In this document: piece by piece, positions 13,449 through 25,174 of the stretch | How positions within the stretch are numbered: position 1 is the first letter of the stretch | How the letters are laid out: every line of letters starts with the position of its first letter | NCBI RefSeq assembly: GCF_958450345.1 | Contig: NC_088780.1 | Span: 122,836,226 to 122,900,225 of the forward strand | Reading direction: 5' to 3' | DNA: 64,000 bases | Origin: Calliphora vicina | Taxonomy: Eukaryota > Arthropoda > Insecta > Diptera > Calliphoridae | The notes under the pieces: model-generated | Told to the model about the DNA's origin: nothing | Seen by the model: only the letters and a program-made list of their open reading frames with translations | Database searches by the model: none | Program-made: the position numbers and the translations under genes

Positions 13449-14746
13449 AGGAGTGAGATCGAAAAATTCTTAACACACGTTTTTCATTACATTTTTTAAC
13501 CCAAGTATTATTTGAATTTTTTTTTGATCAAGTTACCTTTGAAAAACATGTCAGTTATTATGTGTAATGTCAATTATATTAATTTTTTTGTTAATCTGAT
13601 TAAAATGAGTGACCAGAAAAAAGTGCGTACTGAAATTATTAAATATTTTCAACAAAACCCAACTTGGTCTTACAAAAAGTTGGCCAAGCATACAAAGGTC
13701 TGCCGTCAAACTGTTTCCAATGTTATTAAACAGTACCGGGAGAACTTGTCAGTTGATAGAAAACCTGGTTCAGGTAGAAGGAATGGTCCACATGATGTTT
13801 CTAAAGCCAAAAAAATAGAACGCATTTTCAAAAGAGCTCCCAACACATCCGGTAGGAAAGCAGCCCGGTTAGCTCAGTGCTCGGACTATTTGGTACGAAA
13901 AGTTAAAGCTAATGCAGGTTTAAAAACATACAAGGCTCAAAAAGTTCCTGACAGGAACGCTACTAAAAATTTAGAGGCCAAAAACAGAGCACGGAAATTG
14001 AAGTCAAGTTTTATAAAAAAATATTCTTGCTGCATAATGGATGACGAAACGTATGTTCTGGCAGATTTTTCGCAACTTCCAGGTCAAAAATTTTATGTTG
14101 CTGATGCTCGAGGGAATGTTGAAGAAAAGTTTAGGACCCAAAAGCAGACAAAATTTCCCAGAAAGTTCTTGGTATGGCAAGCAATATGCAGTTGCGGCAA
14201 AAGAAGCCACTCATTTGTTACAACGGGCTCTATAAATACCGAAATTTACATCAAGGAATGTTTACAAAAAAGGCTGCTTCCATTCATAAGACTTCATAAT
14301 GTGTCCACTTATTTTTGGCCTGACTTGGCATCCTGTCACTATGGCAAACAAGCCCTTGAGTGGTACAAGAACAATAATGTGGTATTTGTACCAAGAGAGG
14401 CAAATCCTCCAAACTGCCCGGAGCTAAGGCCAGTGGAGAGATATTGGGCTCTTGTTAAAAGAGAATTGAAGAGTACAAAAAAGGTGTCCAAAAGTGTGGT
14501 AGATTTTAAACGGAGATGGACTACATGTTCGAGCAAAGTGACAGAAAGCACTATAAAAACGTTAATGGAAGGGTTTCCGAAAAAGGTTCAAAATTTCATC
14601 ACTAGTGATTAAAACTATAAAAATAATTTTTTTTGTAAATTGTAATAATAATTTCAATCAAATAAAAAAAAAATTAAAGCTGTAAGTTTAGTGGTTTCTT
14701 TTTTATAAACATATATGTATGTTAAGAATTTTTCGATCTCACTCCT
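13449..14746 (+). mobile_element. Intact Tc1/mariner-superfamily DD37E transposon
   Basis: The 1298-bp element is bounded by perfect 26-bp terminal inverted repeats beginning AGGAGTGAGATCG and flanked by TA on both sides (13447-13448 and 14747-14748). Related copies of the host foldback near 28040 and 28800 contain the uninterrupted site GAGAATGTATTAGTAAAA (28800 copy GAGAATGAATTAGTAAAA), which shows that the insertion duplicated TA. It carries one uninterrupted transposase gene and a poly(A)-signal-like AATAAA near 14661. The perfect repeats and open frame suggest recent insertion. Confidence 0.93.
13605..14612 (+). CDS. DD37E-type Tc1/mariner transposase
   Basis: This 335-residue protein cuts and pastes its own element by binding the terminal repeats. 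I start it at the ATG giving MSDQKK; upstream in-frame codons (from 13512) are hydrophobic AT-rich translation and are not conserved-looking. An N-terminal helix-turn-helix is visible (about residues 15-60, WSYKKLAKHTKVCRQTVSNV), then a basic linker with PGSGRR near 50. The catalytic triad reads D147 (MDDETY), D240 (FWPDLASCHY) and E278 (CPELRPVERYW), with exactly 37 residues between the second D and the E. That spacing defines the DD37E lineage described from mosquitoes. Length is normal for the superfamily (about 340) and there are no stops or frameshifts. Activity is inferred, not shown. Confidence 0.93.
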   Translation: MSDQKKVRTEIIKYFQQNPTWSYKKLAKHTKVCRQTVSNVIKQYRENLSVDRKPGSGRRNGPHDVSKAKKIERIFKRAPNTSGRKAARLAQCSDYLVRKVKANAGLKTYKAQKVPDRNATKNLEAKNRARKLKSSFIKKYSCCIMDDETYVLADFSQLPGQKFYVADARGNVEEKFRTQKQTKFPRKFLVWQAICSCGKRSHSFVTTGSINTEIYIKECLQKRLLPFIRLHNVSTYFWPDLASCHYGKQALEWYKNNNVVFVPREANPPNCPELRPVERYWALVKRELKSTKKVSKSVVDFKRRWTTCSSKVTESTIKTLMEGFPKKVQNFITSD

Positions 14747-15012
14747 TAGTAAAAAAGCTAATATATGAAAACAAAAACAACAATTATATGTGTGATTATT
14801 GTGAGTAATTTTTCAGTTTGAGTTTATTCTAGTTTTGCTCACATCATAGAGAAACATAGAGCGGAAACTAGAAAAAAACTCAAACAAAAAATTACCCAAA
14901 ATAATCACACATACAAGTGTTGTTTATACATAATATTTCTCACCACTTAGCTTTCTGACATCTGAGTCAGGTCTTTGACAGGAGGGTCTCCGCTCTATAT
15001 CTATTTCCTATG

Positions 15013-17132
15013 TCACATATATACGGTTACCGTGTGAATTCAATACCCTAGTGAGATAATTAAACACATCAAAATACATACTTCAAATTTTAATTTCGAT
15101 ATGATTTTTTAGAGTTAGAGTTAGGTAATTTTTCACTAACATGTGGTTAGAGTTAGGTAATGTTCTAAAATATTAGGATTACTTATTATATGTACTTTGA
15201 TTTATACTTAAAGATATTTAGTTTTTGAGAGTTGTTTTCTTTTTGCATCAAAATTTTTTTTATTGAAAATATAATAAATGACAACAGCTGTGAAATATTG
15301 TTATTTTTTTTGTTGTGACTTCTTTTTGGCATTCTTGGTGAAATATTTATTAAAAGACAACAAGTATGTAAATGTTAAGTCAATGACTTTTTACAGTTTA
15401 AATTACTTAAATATTAAGTTTATATTTAAAATACAAAAATGAAAAAACATGTGTATATTTCCTTTATTAAAGCCCTTTTTTCTTAATAAAAAATGTTTAA
15501 ACAATTCTTTTTATTTTAACATAATTAATCATGAGTTTTTTTTTATTCTTTTCAGGCATATGTTTTTAAAAATTTCAACACACTTGTTTACATTTTTGTT
15601 TTTCTCCACTGTGGCAAACAAAAGAAAAATACTTTTGGCTACAAAAAAAAAAATTGTAATTGTAGCACAAAAAATTGTGTTTCCTTCATGATTATTTTTA
15701 TTACCTTCAAAACTAAGATACAAAGTGTTGGTGTTTGTCTCTTTTGGTTTTTAGTTTTCTTTTGTCAGTACCTTCTATATTGTCTTTCCTCAAATCTTCA
15801 AGATAAATATTACTTGATTATTTGGTTGAAATGCGTGTGCCATAAAGTATTTCAAAATACCGAAATTGTATACGAAACAAATAAACAACAACTTGCTCAA
15901 ATATGTATGTACGTTTAATATTTATACAATGTACTTTGTAAATATAACTTAAATTGTTTTGTTTAACTAAACAAAACAACACAAATTTCAAAAACAAAAC
16001 AAAATATGTATGTATGTACCTTTAAAAGCCAAAAATAAAAAGTTGTTGTTTTGTTAAACCTCAAACTTCATTCTTGTGTAAACAAATGAAGTTAAGGAGA
16101 ACTAAAAACATAATTTTTATGATTGACAAGATACGATTACAAAATTATTCCATAGAATTTTATTTTAGCAGCAATTACTTAAATATTTCTGAAACTTTGG
16201 CAATAAAAAATATAATTTTGTTAAATATTACTTTATTTACTGGATAATTCCATTTTTGTAACAGATAATTTCATAAATTTTGTAAAATTTTGCATCATAA
16301 CATAAAACAGTTATCGTTTATTTGTCATCTCTAGCAAAAACAAAAATTAACATCTCTACGTAGTGCTGCCATATTGCATAACTAATGCTGCCAGAAGATT
16401 TTTGCAAGAAAAACAGCAATTTTAAAACAATTGAACATTTTTTAAGATAAATAAAACAAACAATTATTTATCTTTAGAAAACTGGGAAAGTTCTGTATTT
16501 ATGTTTGTAAAAATGCGATTTTCTTGTTTTGATTTTACTTTTAGCTATATTCTTTGAAAAATATTAAAGTTTTGCAACTTTTTTTTTGGGAAAATTTAAT
16601 TTAAAATTTTTTTTTTCAATTTATCTTTTTCTATTGTTCAAAAAACAACATTTGTTAACTTTTTTATTAAATAAAACATCCTATACGGTTGGCTGGTTTT
16701 CAACCGAAAATGGTAGTTAAAGTTAAAATTAAACCACCACACATAAACATTATCGTAACATTTTACATACAATAAATAAAAATACCAGTGAACAATAAAA
16801 TTAAACACTGGCTAATAAAAAATTAACGTATACAAATATTTCTATACATACTTTAAAAGTAATTAAAATGATAATATTGTGGGGGGAAAAAGAGGAAGAG
16901 AAACAAATAGTAAAAAACATAGGTAAATTAACATAAATGAATACATATGTTGAAATTCTAATTGAAAGGTTACACATTATTGTGTTAATGACCGAGAATT
17001 ATTGAATAAAATATGTACAATATACATACGAGTAGCTATATCAATTAGTTTTGCACACAAGTTCAGAACAGAAAAATGGCTTATTCTGAAAAATTTTGTA
17101 TTATTTAATTGTAAACATGAGAAAAAAGTGCC
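15013..17132. other. AT-rich non-coding sequence
   Basis: No exon or transposon motif is recognised. There are numerous poly(A)/poly(T) tracts and direct repeats of the word TTAGAGTTAGGTAAT near 15113-15165. The open frames at 15449-15918 are low-complexity Phe/Ile/Lys-rich translations. Confidence 0.45.
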
Positions 17133-17293
17133 GCTGAAGCACAACGATTGCTCACCAAAGCTTATGGAGAATGTGTTTCATCGGTTTTAAAGTGTGATCC
17201 GTGTCGAAATCACAACTTTGGAACCGCACAAACCCTCTATCGCACGTTAAAACCGATGGAATACATTCACCATAAGCTTTGGTGTGCTTCAGC
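17133..17293. mobile_element. Palindromic MITE, 161 bp
   Basis: The two arms (about 17133-17207 and 17234-17293) are inverted repeats sharing ACCAAAGCTTATGG, ATGTGTTTCATCGGTTTTAA-like sequence and GCTGAAGC ends. A 10-bp insertion (ACGATTGCTC) breaks the left arm. It has no coding capacity and sits immediately upstream of a dispersed repeat copy. Confidence 0.75.
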
Positions 17294-17304
17294 TGTACTT
17301 TTTG

Positions 17305-17921
17305 TATACCTTCACCTTCGTGAAAACGGTATATATAAGTTTGTAATTTCCACAATATAATTTTCCGACCCTACAAATTGTATATATTCTGGATCCTTAT
17401 AGATAGCGGAGTCGAATAAGCCATTTCCGTCTGTCTGTCTGTTGAAATCAACTTTCCGAAGCCCCCAAATAACTTACATACACGATTCGGAATTCTTCCG
17501 GCTCGGTTGCTATTTAAAATCGAGAAAATTGGTCCACAAATGGCTGAGATATAAGGAAAAAACCAGGACAACCTCGATTTTTGACCTATATCTGGATTAC
17601 TAAATCATTAATATAGACAATATGGATATCTAATGAAAGATATTTCAAAGACCTTTGCAACGACGTATGGGTCAAAATCGGAAAAAATATTTTTTTATCC
17701 GAATTTTTTTTTCACCGAAGTTTTTTTTCGCTAAATATTAAAAAAAAAGAAAAATTAAAACAATTGGAAAAAAATTTGTATCCAAAAAATTAAAAAAACA
17801 ACTTTGGAAAAATAAATAAATTTTGTTTACCTAAAAATATTTAAAATTTTTATTTTGAAGTATAATTTCGTGAAGGTTATATAAGATTCGGCACAGTCTA
17901 ATATAGATCTCTTACTTGTTT
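17305..17921. mobile_element. Dispersed non-autonomous element, copy 1
   Basis: The copy begins with TATACCTTCACCTTCGTGAA and ends with ATATAGATCTCTTACTTG. It contains the blocks GATCCTTATAGATAGCGGAGTCG, CCGTCTGTCTGTCTGTTGAAATCAACTTTCCGAAGCCCCC (given here as landmarks, shortened in the other copies) and CTTCCGGCTCGGTTGCTATTTAAAATCG. Other copies are at about 47570-48161 and 54893-55853; fragments lie near 20865-20895 and 27747-27812. The transposon class was not determined. No coding capacity is evident. Confidence 0.75.
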
Positions 17922-18039
17922 TAAATTAAAAAAGTAAAGCAAATATGCGGCACAAAAAATTTGACATTGTAGAAACAACAAAAAAACAAAAACCGCGTTC
18001 AGAAGTTAAGTCATACACCCAATACTATGACAGAAATCG

Positions 18040-18220
18040 GATACAGATCCATTTTCAGTAATGTTATGTATCCACAAGCTGAGCAAAATGTGCCCTTATT
18101 TTGGAGATTACAGCACGACAAAAACCCCTACACACACTTATAGGTTTGTAACCGAGTTTTGAAGTGTCCTGTCCACTCTCCAGATCTCATTCCCTTGACA
18201 CCTAAGTTTCAATTTTTTTG
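18040..18220 (+). pseudogene. Tc1-like transposase fragment
   Basis: A short + strand stretch reads QAEQNVPLFWRLQHDKNPYTHL followed, after a stop, by RVLKCPVHSPDLIPLTP. It resembles the Tc1 (DD34E) catalytic core, where QQDNDPKHTS carries the second D and SPDLNPIE the E. Stops, the missing catalytic E and the missing flanks show it is a dead fragment. Confidence 0.6.
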
Positions 18221-21200
18221 TCAATAGCATAATAAATAATACTTGTTTCGTTTTTCTATTTTCAGAATATGTTTCAGAATTTAATCATGTTCATATTTTA
18301 TTTGTTAAAATGTGTTAATAAAAGTATAAATTAATGAGCTACTACAAACATAAAAACTGTTTATTTTTTTATTTTCTACTTTTATTATCTACTAGTTGAA
18401 TATTTGAAAAAGTTTCCATTGTATTGTCAACCACTGCATTTGTTTTCGGGAATTTCCTAATTACGTTGCAATTGAGCGACATATACCAGTAAAACTGTTT
18501 GTATTAAACATTAAATTACCACAAAATATTTTTTAATTGTTCTAATTTTCTTTTGGAAACAGGTGATTCAGCAGTTTTATTATATTCTTTACACATTTTC
18601 CATGAGTTTGCCAACAAGTAATTAACAAAAAATTTCATAAAACAGCTGCTGGTTTTCAGTCGTTTTTTGCAACATAAATATAATAAAAAGGTAACAAACA
18701 TAGAAATTATTGGTCAGGGCAAGATGACTTTCAAGGAAACACGTGATGCATCATTTAAAAGGTTTACGTGCTTGAGTAAACCGAAAACCATCATCAAAAG
18801 AACTCAACGAAAGAAAAAACACACAAGAAAATGTTAAAGATCCTGTGCAAGAAAAGGGAAAATTGAAAAGAAAACGAAACAAAACAAAAAAGGCATAAAA
18901 ATAATAAGCTGTAAAGGGCAGAGTGTAAGCAAATACCCTTAATGTTAAAGGTGGTGGGTATGGTGTTGCCAATTTGTAAATAGAATTTTTTAAAGTAAGG
19001 AAATATAAGAAAATAAAAACAAAAAACTTTGTTAAATAATCTATTAACCATAAAAAACATAAAATTTCATGGTATTATTATTTATTATTAAAATCGTATA
19101 GAATTTAGGTTAAATGTTGCCCATTTGAATTGTAGACATAATAAAATAGTAAACTTAGCAGTTTTATTCCCCTGCAGATTTAAATATTATATATATTTTT
19201 TAAAATATATAAAATAAACAAAACTAAAAATAGTCATAAATCTGTCTTAACAACTGTCAACACTAAATGCTTGTATGGCTAAGAAAAACATTTTGAAAAT
19301 CTTTAAATCCCTATACAAAGTGAAAGAATGCACTGTCAAATTGTCTAGTCAAACACGCAACAAATGTCAAAATAATAACTTAAACACTTTATATTGCATT
19401 CTGACAAATCCCTTGCTCCTCCGCAAGAAAATTCATACATATTTTGTACATTTGCTGATATTATTTGGAAATATGTAATACAAAAACTACCGGCAAATGC
19501 AAAGTAATTGGAATTTAAAAATCTTTTTTATACCCATTTACTAAATATATATTAAAGATTTGTTGTTGTGCTTGTTCTGGGTATTTATGCAATCAACAGT
19601 TTTTATTTGGAGGGGATATTTTGTTGTTGTTGCTGCTATTGCAGTGTCAGAAGCCTGTCAATGAACGCCAAAATAAATTGAGCATTTTAAAATGCCATAT
19701 AGTATAAATTTTCGGTTCTGTTTTTTTTGGAGCAACCAAAATAAATGCTTATAAAGCACGTTTCGTGAATAAGCGGCGAAGCAAAAAAATCTGTATGAGC
19801 ACATATAAATAAATAAATAAAAATAACAGAAAAACGGCTATGAAAACATTTGCACTTAAGTAAGACATCACTTGAAAATCGTAATCGTATTTTCCTTTCT
19901 TTGGCATTTTCTAGTACGAGCAGTACTTGTGATGTGGTAAATTATAAACAAAATTTTAAATAATTTGATATTTTCAACTGAATAAATATATGTATAATAA
20001 ATTATACTAGTCATTGGTTTACACAACAACATGTTGCCACAGTCAGTCTGAGAACAGAAGACTGACTGTTCAATGGAATTTTAATTGCAATAAATTTAAA
20101 TTGTTATAAGAAACAAATTAAGCACAAAACAGAACGAAAAAGAACCCACGAAATAAAATTGTACAAATTGTTGACCTGTATTTAGCAACAAGTTGGAGTT
20201 GCCAATTTAGACGTTTAGTAAATATTTAATTAAACACAAAAGTGGAAAATGGTTTTATTTATTTAGTAACTGTAATTATTAAAGTGCATACTTAAGTTAT
20301 TACAAAAAACATTTGTTTTATGAATTGCTAATTTAGCGTTTTAAGAATAAATCACAATGACAGGAATGGTGTTCATTTTTTAACGGTTCATATGCAGGAT
20401 TGCCATAACTATCTTTTGAGGTTGGGTTAATTTGATAAGACGGTCACCCTAAGCATCTTGTTTCATGTCAGCAGCGTTACCAATTTTTTGCATTAGCTCT
20501 CCTTTAACTTCAATGACGTTATCCCGTTGCCCCATTTTCATCTCAAGTGACACAACTTTTGAAACCGATGTCTTGTGAATTTGCACCACGGATAGTAGTT
20601 TAGACACAATTTTTCAACAAGATCGGTCAAGAACTCTCTGAGTTAGATGGGGTCTAAATTTTACATTTTGGCCAAACAAGTGTTTTTCTTATTACCTATT
20701 GTTCTTAGCATAACTTGTCCCAAATAGTTTAGAAAGCTATTTTTCATCAATATTTGGAAAAAAATTGAACTTTGTCAAAATCAAAACTTTTTTCAAAATG
20801 CGCCTTTTTGACGTTTTGGCTAAACAGGTGTTTTTTTCATTCATGTAACTTAGAAAAATTTGACTGTATGTCTGTTGAAATCAACTTTCCGAATTTAACA
20901 TAAAAATATTTTCAACAAAATTTTTTTCACAGAATTGTTTTTCATGAAAATTATTTTTAACAAAAATTGTTTTTAATCTTAATGTAAACCTTGGTGTAAA
21001 GCTCACGTTCTTGTTTTTCTCAATATAAGTAAATAAATGTAAATATTTGAATTTTTGGGAAAGTTTCCATTGTATTGTATAGCTCTGTATATCGCCCAAA
21101 CATCTTCAAATGCTTAAACCTTCAAAAATTGTATTTCCAATTTCAATATTTTTTTAAATATTTCGAAATTGTTTATAAAAAAATAATTTAATTTAAATAT

Positions 21201-22603
21201 ACAGCATTATTCATAATAAATTTTGAAATTTACCAAAGGTTTATAAAATAAATTTTGTATGGAAACCTTTTATAAATTTAATAATTGATTATATGTATGT
21301 AGGTATATATTGGAGTAAAACTCTAAACCACTCAACTAAGAGAACCAGTTTCCGACATTTGTCTAAAAATTCACTTTTATTTGAAACAATGCTATAAAAC
21401 AAATACTAGTTTATCGCATATTTTCCTATAAACCTATAAAAGCATTTTGTTAAAGATATTAAACAATTTAAAGTCATAAAAATACCACTTTAAGCCTTAA
21501 TAGACACTTCAGAGTATTTATGTATGTTTGTACACTTGTTTTATCACAAGGTCGGTCAAAATTATAGGTTACAAATGGAAAATGTATAAGAAAAAAGATA
21601 AATCAACATTGTTATCTATCAATTAACATTACTTTTTTTTATTTTGTTTATTATTATATACATAAAAGTATTGAAAACAGCAAATTTAAGATAAAGAATT
21701 ATCTCAACAATTTACGTCAATTGTTTTTAAAACAAAAAACAACAGAAAAAGTTAATGAGAAAAGCCATGTACTGCTTTTGTTTTGTGTACATTGGTATTC
21801 CTGTTAATTATATAGACATGAACAATTAGTAAATTTATGGTTAAAAGAGCTTTAACAAATTATCACATCATTCCAGCCGCCACCACCTCCCACCAAACGA
21901 ACACTACACCCAACCAACTAAAAAAGAGTCATTTAGATAGTCATACTCACTGTGTGTCTGTCAGGCAATCAGCCAAATGTAACAAATTTAAAATGTAATT
22001 CAAGTAACAGAATATTTTGCAACAACTTCAGTGTTTAATTTTAATTTACGTTTTTTTTTACTTTGTTGTTTTTCTTTTCAACCATTCGTCACTTTACAAT
22101 AACTTGATTTTTTCCACTGTTTAATGTTTATTTTGTGTAACACCCTCACATGCAGCGTAATGGGTATAATGAAAAAGGCCTGCGATGATTGCGTTAGATT
22201 AAGAAAAACTTGATTTGGCAACATTATTTAGAAGAGCCCTTAGAGATATTATGGACATATTACTATAAAACTTATCAGTATTGAGTATGTTTAACAGTTA
22301 TTTGAGACGAATTTTATATCAATATCGATTTTTATATGGGCGCTATTTTAAATAGCTACCGAATCGGGTATATAACAAAAAGTCATCACGATCATTTTGA
22401 AAAAAAAAGTAAAGCAAAACTTCTTTGTCGTTTTTCTCAATTCCAGATTTTTGGATATGTATGTGCCAAATCAATAATAAGCCTAAATTGAATCATTCTT
22501 TAGTCGTTCATCGCCTTAATTGTGTTTTATATGAATGCTTTTCTTATGCTACTCCCAAAGTGTTAAATAGTACAATTTTGTTATTTTAGTTGCTTTATGC
22601 ATG
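18221..22603. other. AT-rich non-coding sequence
   Basis: No gene is seen. A pair of related segments near 20660-20720 and 20805-20860 share TTTTGGCCAAACAAGTGTTTTT-like sequence, indicating an old internal repeat, followed by a fragment of the dispersed element (CTGTTGAAATCAACTTTCCGAA near 20872). The remainder is low-complexity. Confidence 0.45.
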
Positions 22604-23126
22604 GAACACATTGAAGACAGCAGGCTACCAACTGCAATCTGTCAAAATTAGAATACACACGTTTATATGAAGACGATTCTTTTGACGACAGCACAGCTAC
22701 ACGACCACACGATTGCTTTTGCCGCTGTAGCCGAATTAAACTAATTTCTATTTCTGTCAGCTACAAAGCAGAAATAGTGTTGCTAATATAATAAAAAATG
22801 TAAATCAAATGAGTGCTTAAAAAAATATATTTTTTTTACTTAATTAAGAGAAGTTTTTGATAACCATATTGATGTAAATTAATAACAGGTACATAATTAA
22901 TTATAACCATAAAGATATGTTTACTCAAAATAATTGTTTAAATCTTAATTACTTTGGAATTTTGTACGGTTATTTTTTATTAAAGTGGCACCACTGAATT
23001 ATAAATCAGCTGTTTACTTTGTAGCTGTCGTCTTTAAAATAATTCAGTAGCTGCCACACGACTACAACTCCAGCCAGCAGAATTTGTGTTCGTGTAGTCG
23101 TGTAGCCTGCTGTCTTCAATGTGTTC
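22604..23126. mobile_element. MITE with perfect 25-bp terminal inverted repeats
   Basis: The ends GAACACATTGAAGACAGCAG...(22604-22628) and their exact reverse complement (23102-23126) frame a 523-bp non-coding segment. Subterminal sequences also pair imperfectly: GACGACAGC / GCTGTCGTC, and CTACACGACCACACGA resembles a motif near 23055-23070. ATGCAT lies just outside both ends, so the true border or target duplication could not be fixed. Confidence 0.8.
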
Positions 23127-24282
23127 AATGCATTACAATTAAGTTGTTGATTTTACTTCAAACCTCAAGTGAGTTCTTTCTGTAAGTGTAATTGAATTTT
23201 AAACAAGTTTTGCGGTGTGTACATTCGCTCCGCGCCTCACCACTATTTATTTTACTAGTTTTATTTACTCCTGGCAAACACAAAATAATGAAAGAAAAAA
23301 TCGAGACGTGTTACAAAAACAAAAACAGGCCCAAAACTTAAGGTGGGTATTTGCGTTTTTCTATTGAATTGGAATTTTGCTTCGTTTAACTTAGAGTAGG
23401 GAACAAGAGCAACCAGCCAGGCTGAAAGACAGACATACAAAGACCACTAGCTAGCAAGTGCAAAAACTGAGTGTAGGTACGTTTTTCTACAGATAAGAAC
23501 TTGCCGAAATGATTACGTGCTGATAACGTAATACTAACATTTGTTTTTTTTTTATTTTCATTTCTTTGTTAGTTTCTTCCTTCTCCTCTAGTACTCATAT
23601 TTTGTTGGGAAACAAACGTGTGCCGCATTTATGAAATTAGTTTGAACTCAAGATACGTTGTAAACCTTTTTGTGTGATTATTAAATAGTGGCGTAATACT
23701 TAGTACATTGCGATAATGGTACATAATTTTTGTTTAATTACTAAACTGGAAAAATAACTCTATGCTACACCAAAAGTATGCAGGTGTTCTCATACATATA
23801 TCTGTTCTTAATTCTGTTTTATTATAGTTCCATAGAGTTCGAAAATAGTTATATGGACCTATGTTGTTTTTCTCGATCACTTCAATTAGAACTTTATTTA
23901 TTAGCAAATCCAGTGAAATAACGATATTCTTAACGTTACAACTTCAAATAATCATAACTATGTTATTATGAAATTTATTTTATTTTAAAGTGTTATTTTT
24001 TATATGTTTTGCTTTACAGAACAGAAGAGATTTGTTGAAAATCAACTAATTCATTTTGATTGAGTTGATCGTAACGCAATAAAATATTTGTTTCATATTT
24101 TAGGTGAAGAAGTAATTTTCTTATTAAAAAAAAAAAACTGTAGCTGACAGTTGGAGAGCATCCTAATAAAACTACCGCAATTCAAACGACTTTTACACAT
24201 CTTTTTCTATTTAAAAAATAAAACTGATAACTTTGCTATGTTTAAAATATCTCCGAAAAAAACAAAATCAAATAATACTTAC
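23127..24282. other. gukh: Intron or flank of gukh
   Basis: Lies downstream (on the minus strand) of the gukh coding exon, so its part next to 24282 is the start of a gukh intron. Bases 23200-23480 are relatively GC-richer (GCTCCGCGCCTCACC) and could hold an alternative promoter, but no exon is recognisable. Confidence 0.5.
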
Positions 24283-25174
24283 GAACTGTGACCGTTTTAG
24301 GATCGTACGCACTAACACGCCTCTCCACTGCGACGATTTTCTTTTGCACCACTCGCGCCCTATCGCCCACCGTCTGTAATTCCCGCTGCAAATCGTCAAA
24401 TATATCGCTGGCTATCAGAACCAACGAGGCCAACTGCCTTAAGGCGTTACTTAAAGTAATATTACTAATTGAATCAAATTCATAGCCGGCCACAATTTTG
24501 GCAGAAGTTGGCGTTTGTGGTGTTTGCGGTGAACGTAAACGCTGATGCGACGAGGAACGTATCGCAGCAGTACCGCTGGCTGTTGAGGGCCGCGAAGTAT
24601 GCGAACGGGTAGGTGAGGGAACGGTTGATAGAAATTCCACATGTTGTTTAAGTTTTTTCATGGGCATGGCGGGTGCCGGTGAGACGGGTGTAATAACACC
24701 ATCATCTTCATGATCGGTGTTGTAGGAAAAACTCGAGGCAAACCCATTGGAATGGGGAACAATGGTAACTGAATGATCTGTGTTATCCGTGGAGCTTAAA
24801 TCCAAACCATTTGAATTGTGTATGATGGCCGTGGTTATGGTAGTGGTTGAAGAGGATGAGGTTGATGTCGAAGATGGTGATTTTAAGCCACTGTTGTCCT
24901 TGACATTGCTACTGTTGTTATTGTTGTTTAATGTCCTTGATGAAAGCAATATGTCTTCCTGAGCTTGTTTATGTTTTTGCTCTCCGCCATTAAGAGATTC
25001 TTCTCTCAACTGTGGATTGGAGGCCGATGGTGGTAGTTGTTTATTGTTGATACAATTGTTGTTTTTACATTTGCCGGGTATGCATAGAAACTTGGTGGTT
25101 CTATTGCCTCCCGTTGCCGAGACACAAACTTGTGCAAGATTTACCGGTTGCACCACACGTTGAACAAACGGCAT
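24283..25174 (-). CDS. gukh: GUK-holder / NHS-family protein, N-terminal coding exon
   Basis: The family (vertebrate NHS, Drosophila Guk-holder) are cortical scaffold proteins with an N-terminal WAVE-homology domain linked to actin remodelling and, in flies, to Discs-large at synapses. The exon starts MPFVQRVVQPVNLAQV, matching the MPFAKRIVEP-type family start. It then has a long Ser/Thr/Asn-rich insert (about residues 40-235). The second half of the domain follows (about 240-295), with amphipathic helices LSNALRQLASLVLIASDIFDDL and ending at YDPKTVTV. The minus-strand frame runs into a clear GTAAGT donor (24277-24282), leaving 297 codons plus one base, so this is only the first coding exon. 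Downstream exons should lie at lower coordinates or outside the window; I could not find them here. Assignment rests on family resemblance recalled, not a search. Confidence 0.8.

Larger units (their letters stand above)
13367..15012. mobile_element. Foldback element interrupted by a DD37E transposon
   Basis: The left arm (about 13367-13446) and right arm (about 14937-15012) are long imperfect inverted repeats sharing CTCCTGTCAAAGACCT and GGTGAGAA. A second inverted repeat lies inside, with arms near 14776-14822 and 14868-14925, and includes another CATAGAGCGGAAAC end motif. The same family (CATAGAGAAATATACATAGAGCGGAAA ends, shown here in part) occurs at 27963-28154 and 28721-28911 in the P450 promoter region, and a relative lies at 39545-39664. 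The element is non-coding apart from the nested transposon. Confidence 0.75.

Noticed and set aside
13512..13604. N-terminal extension of the DD37E transposase
   Set aside because: Phe/Asn/Ile-rich translation with no helix-turn-helix relation. The ATG at 13605 gives normal family length.
24451..24962. Small frames on both strands across gukh
   Set aside because: Out-of-frame shadows of the Ser/Thr/Asn-rich gukh exon.
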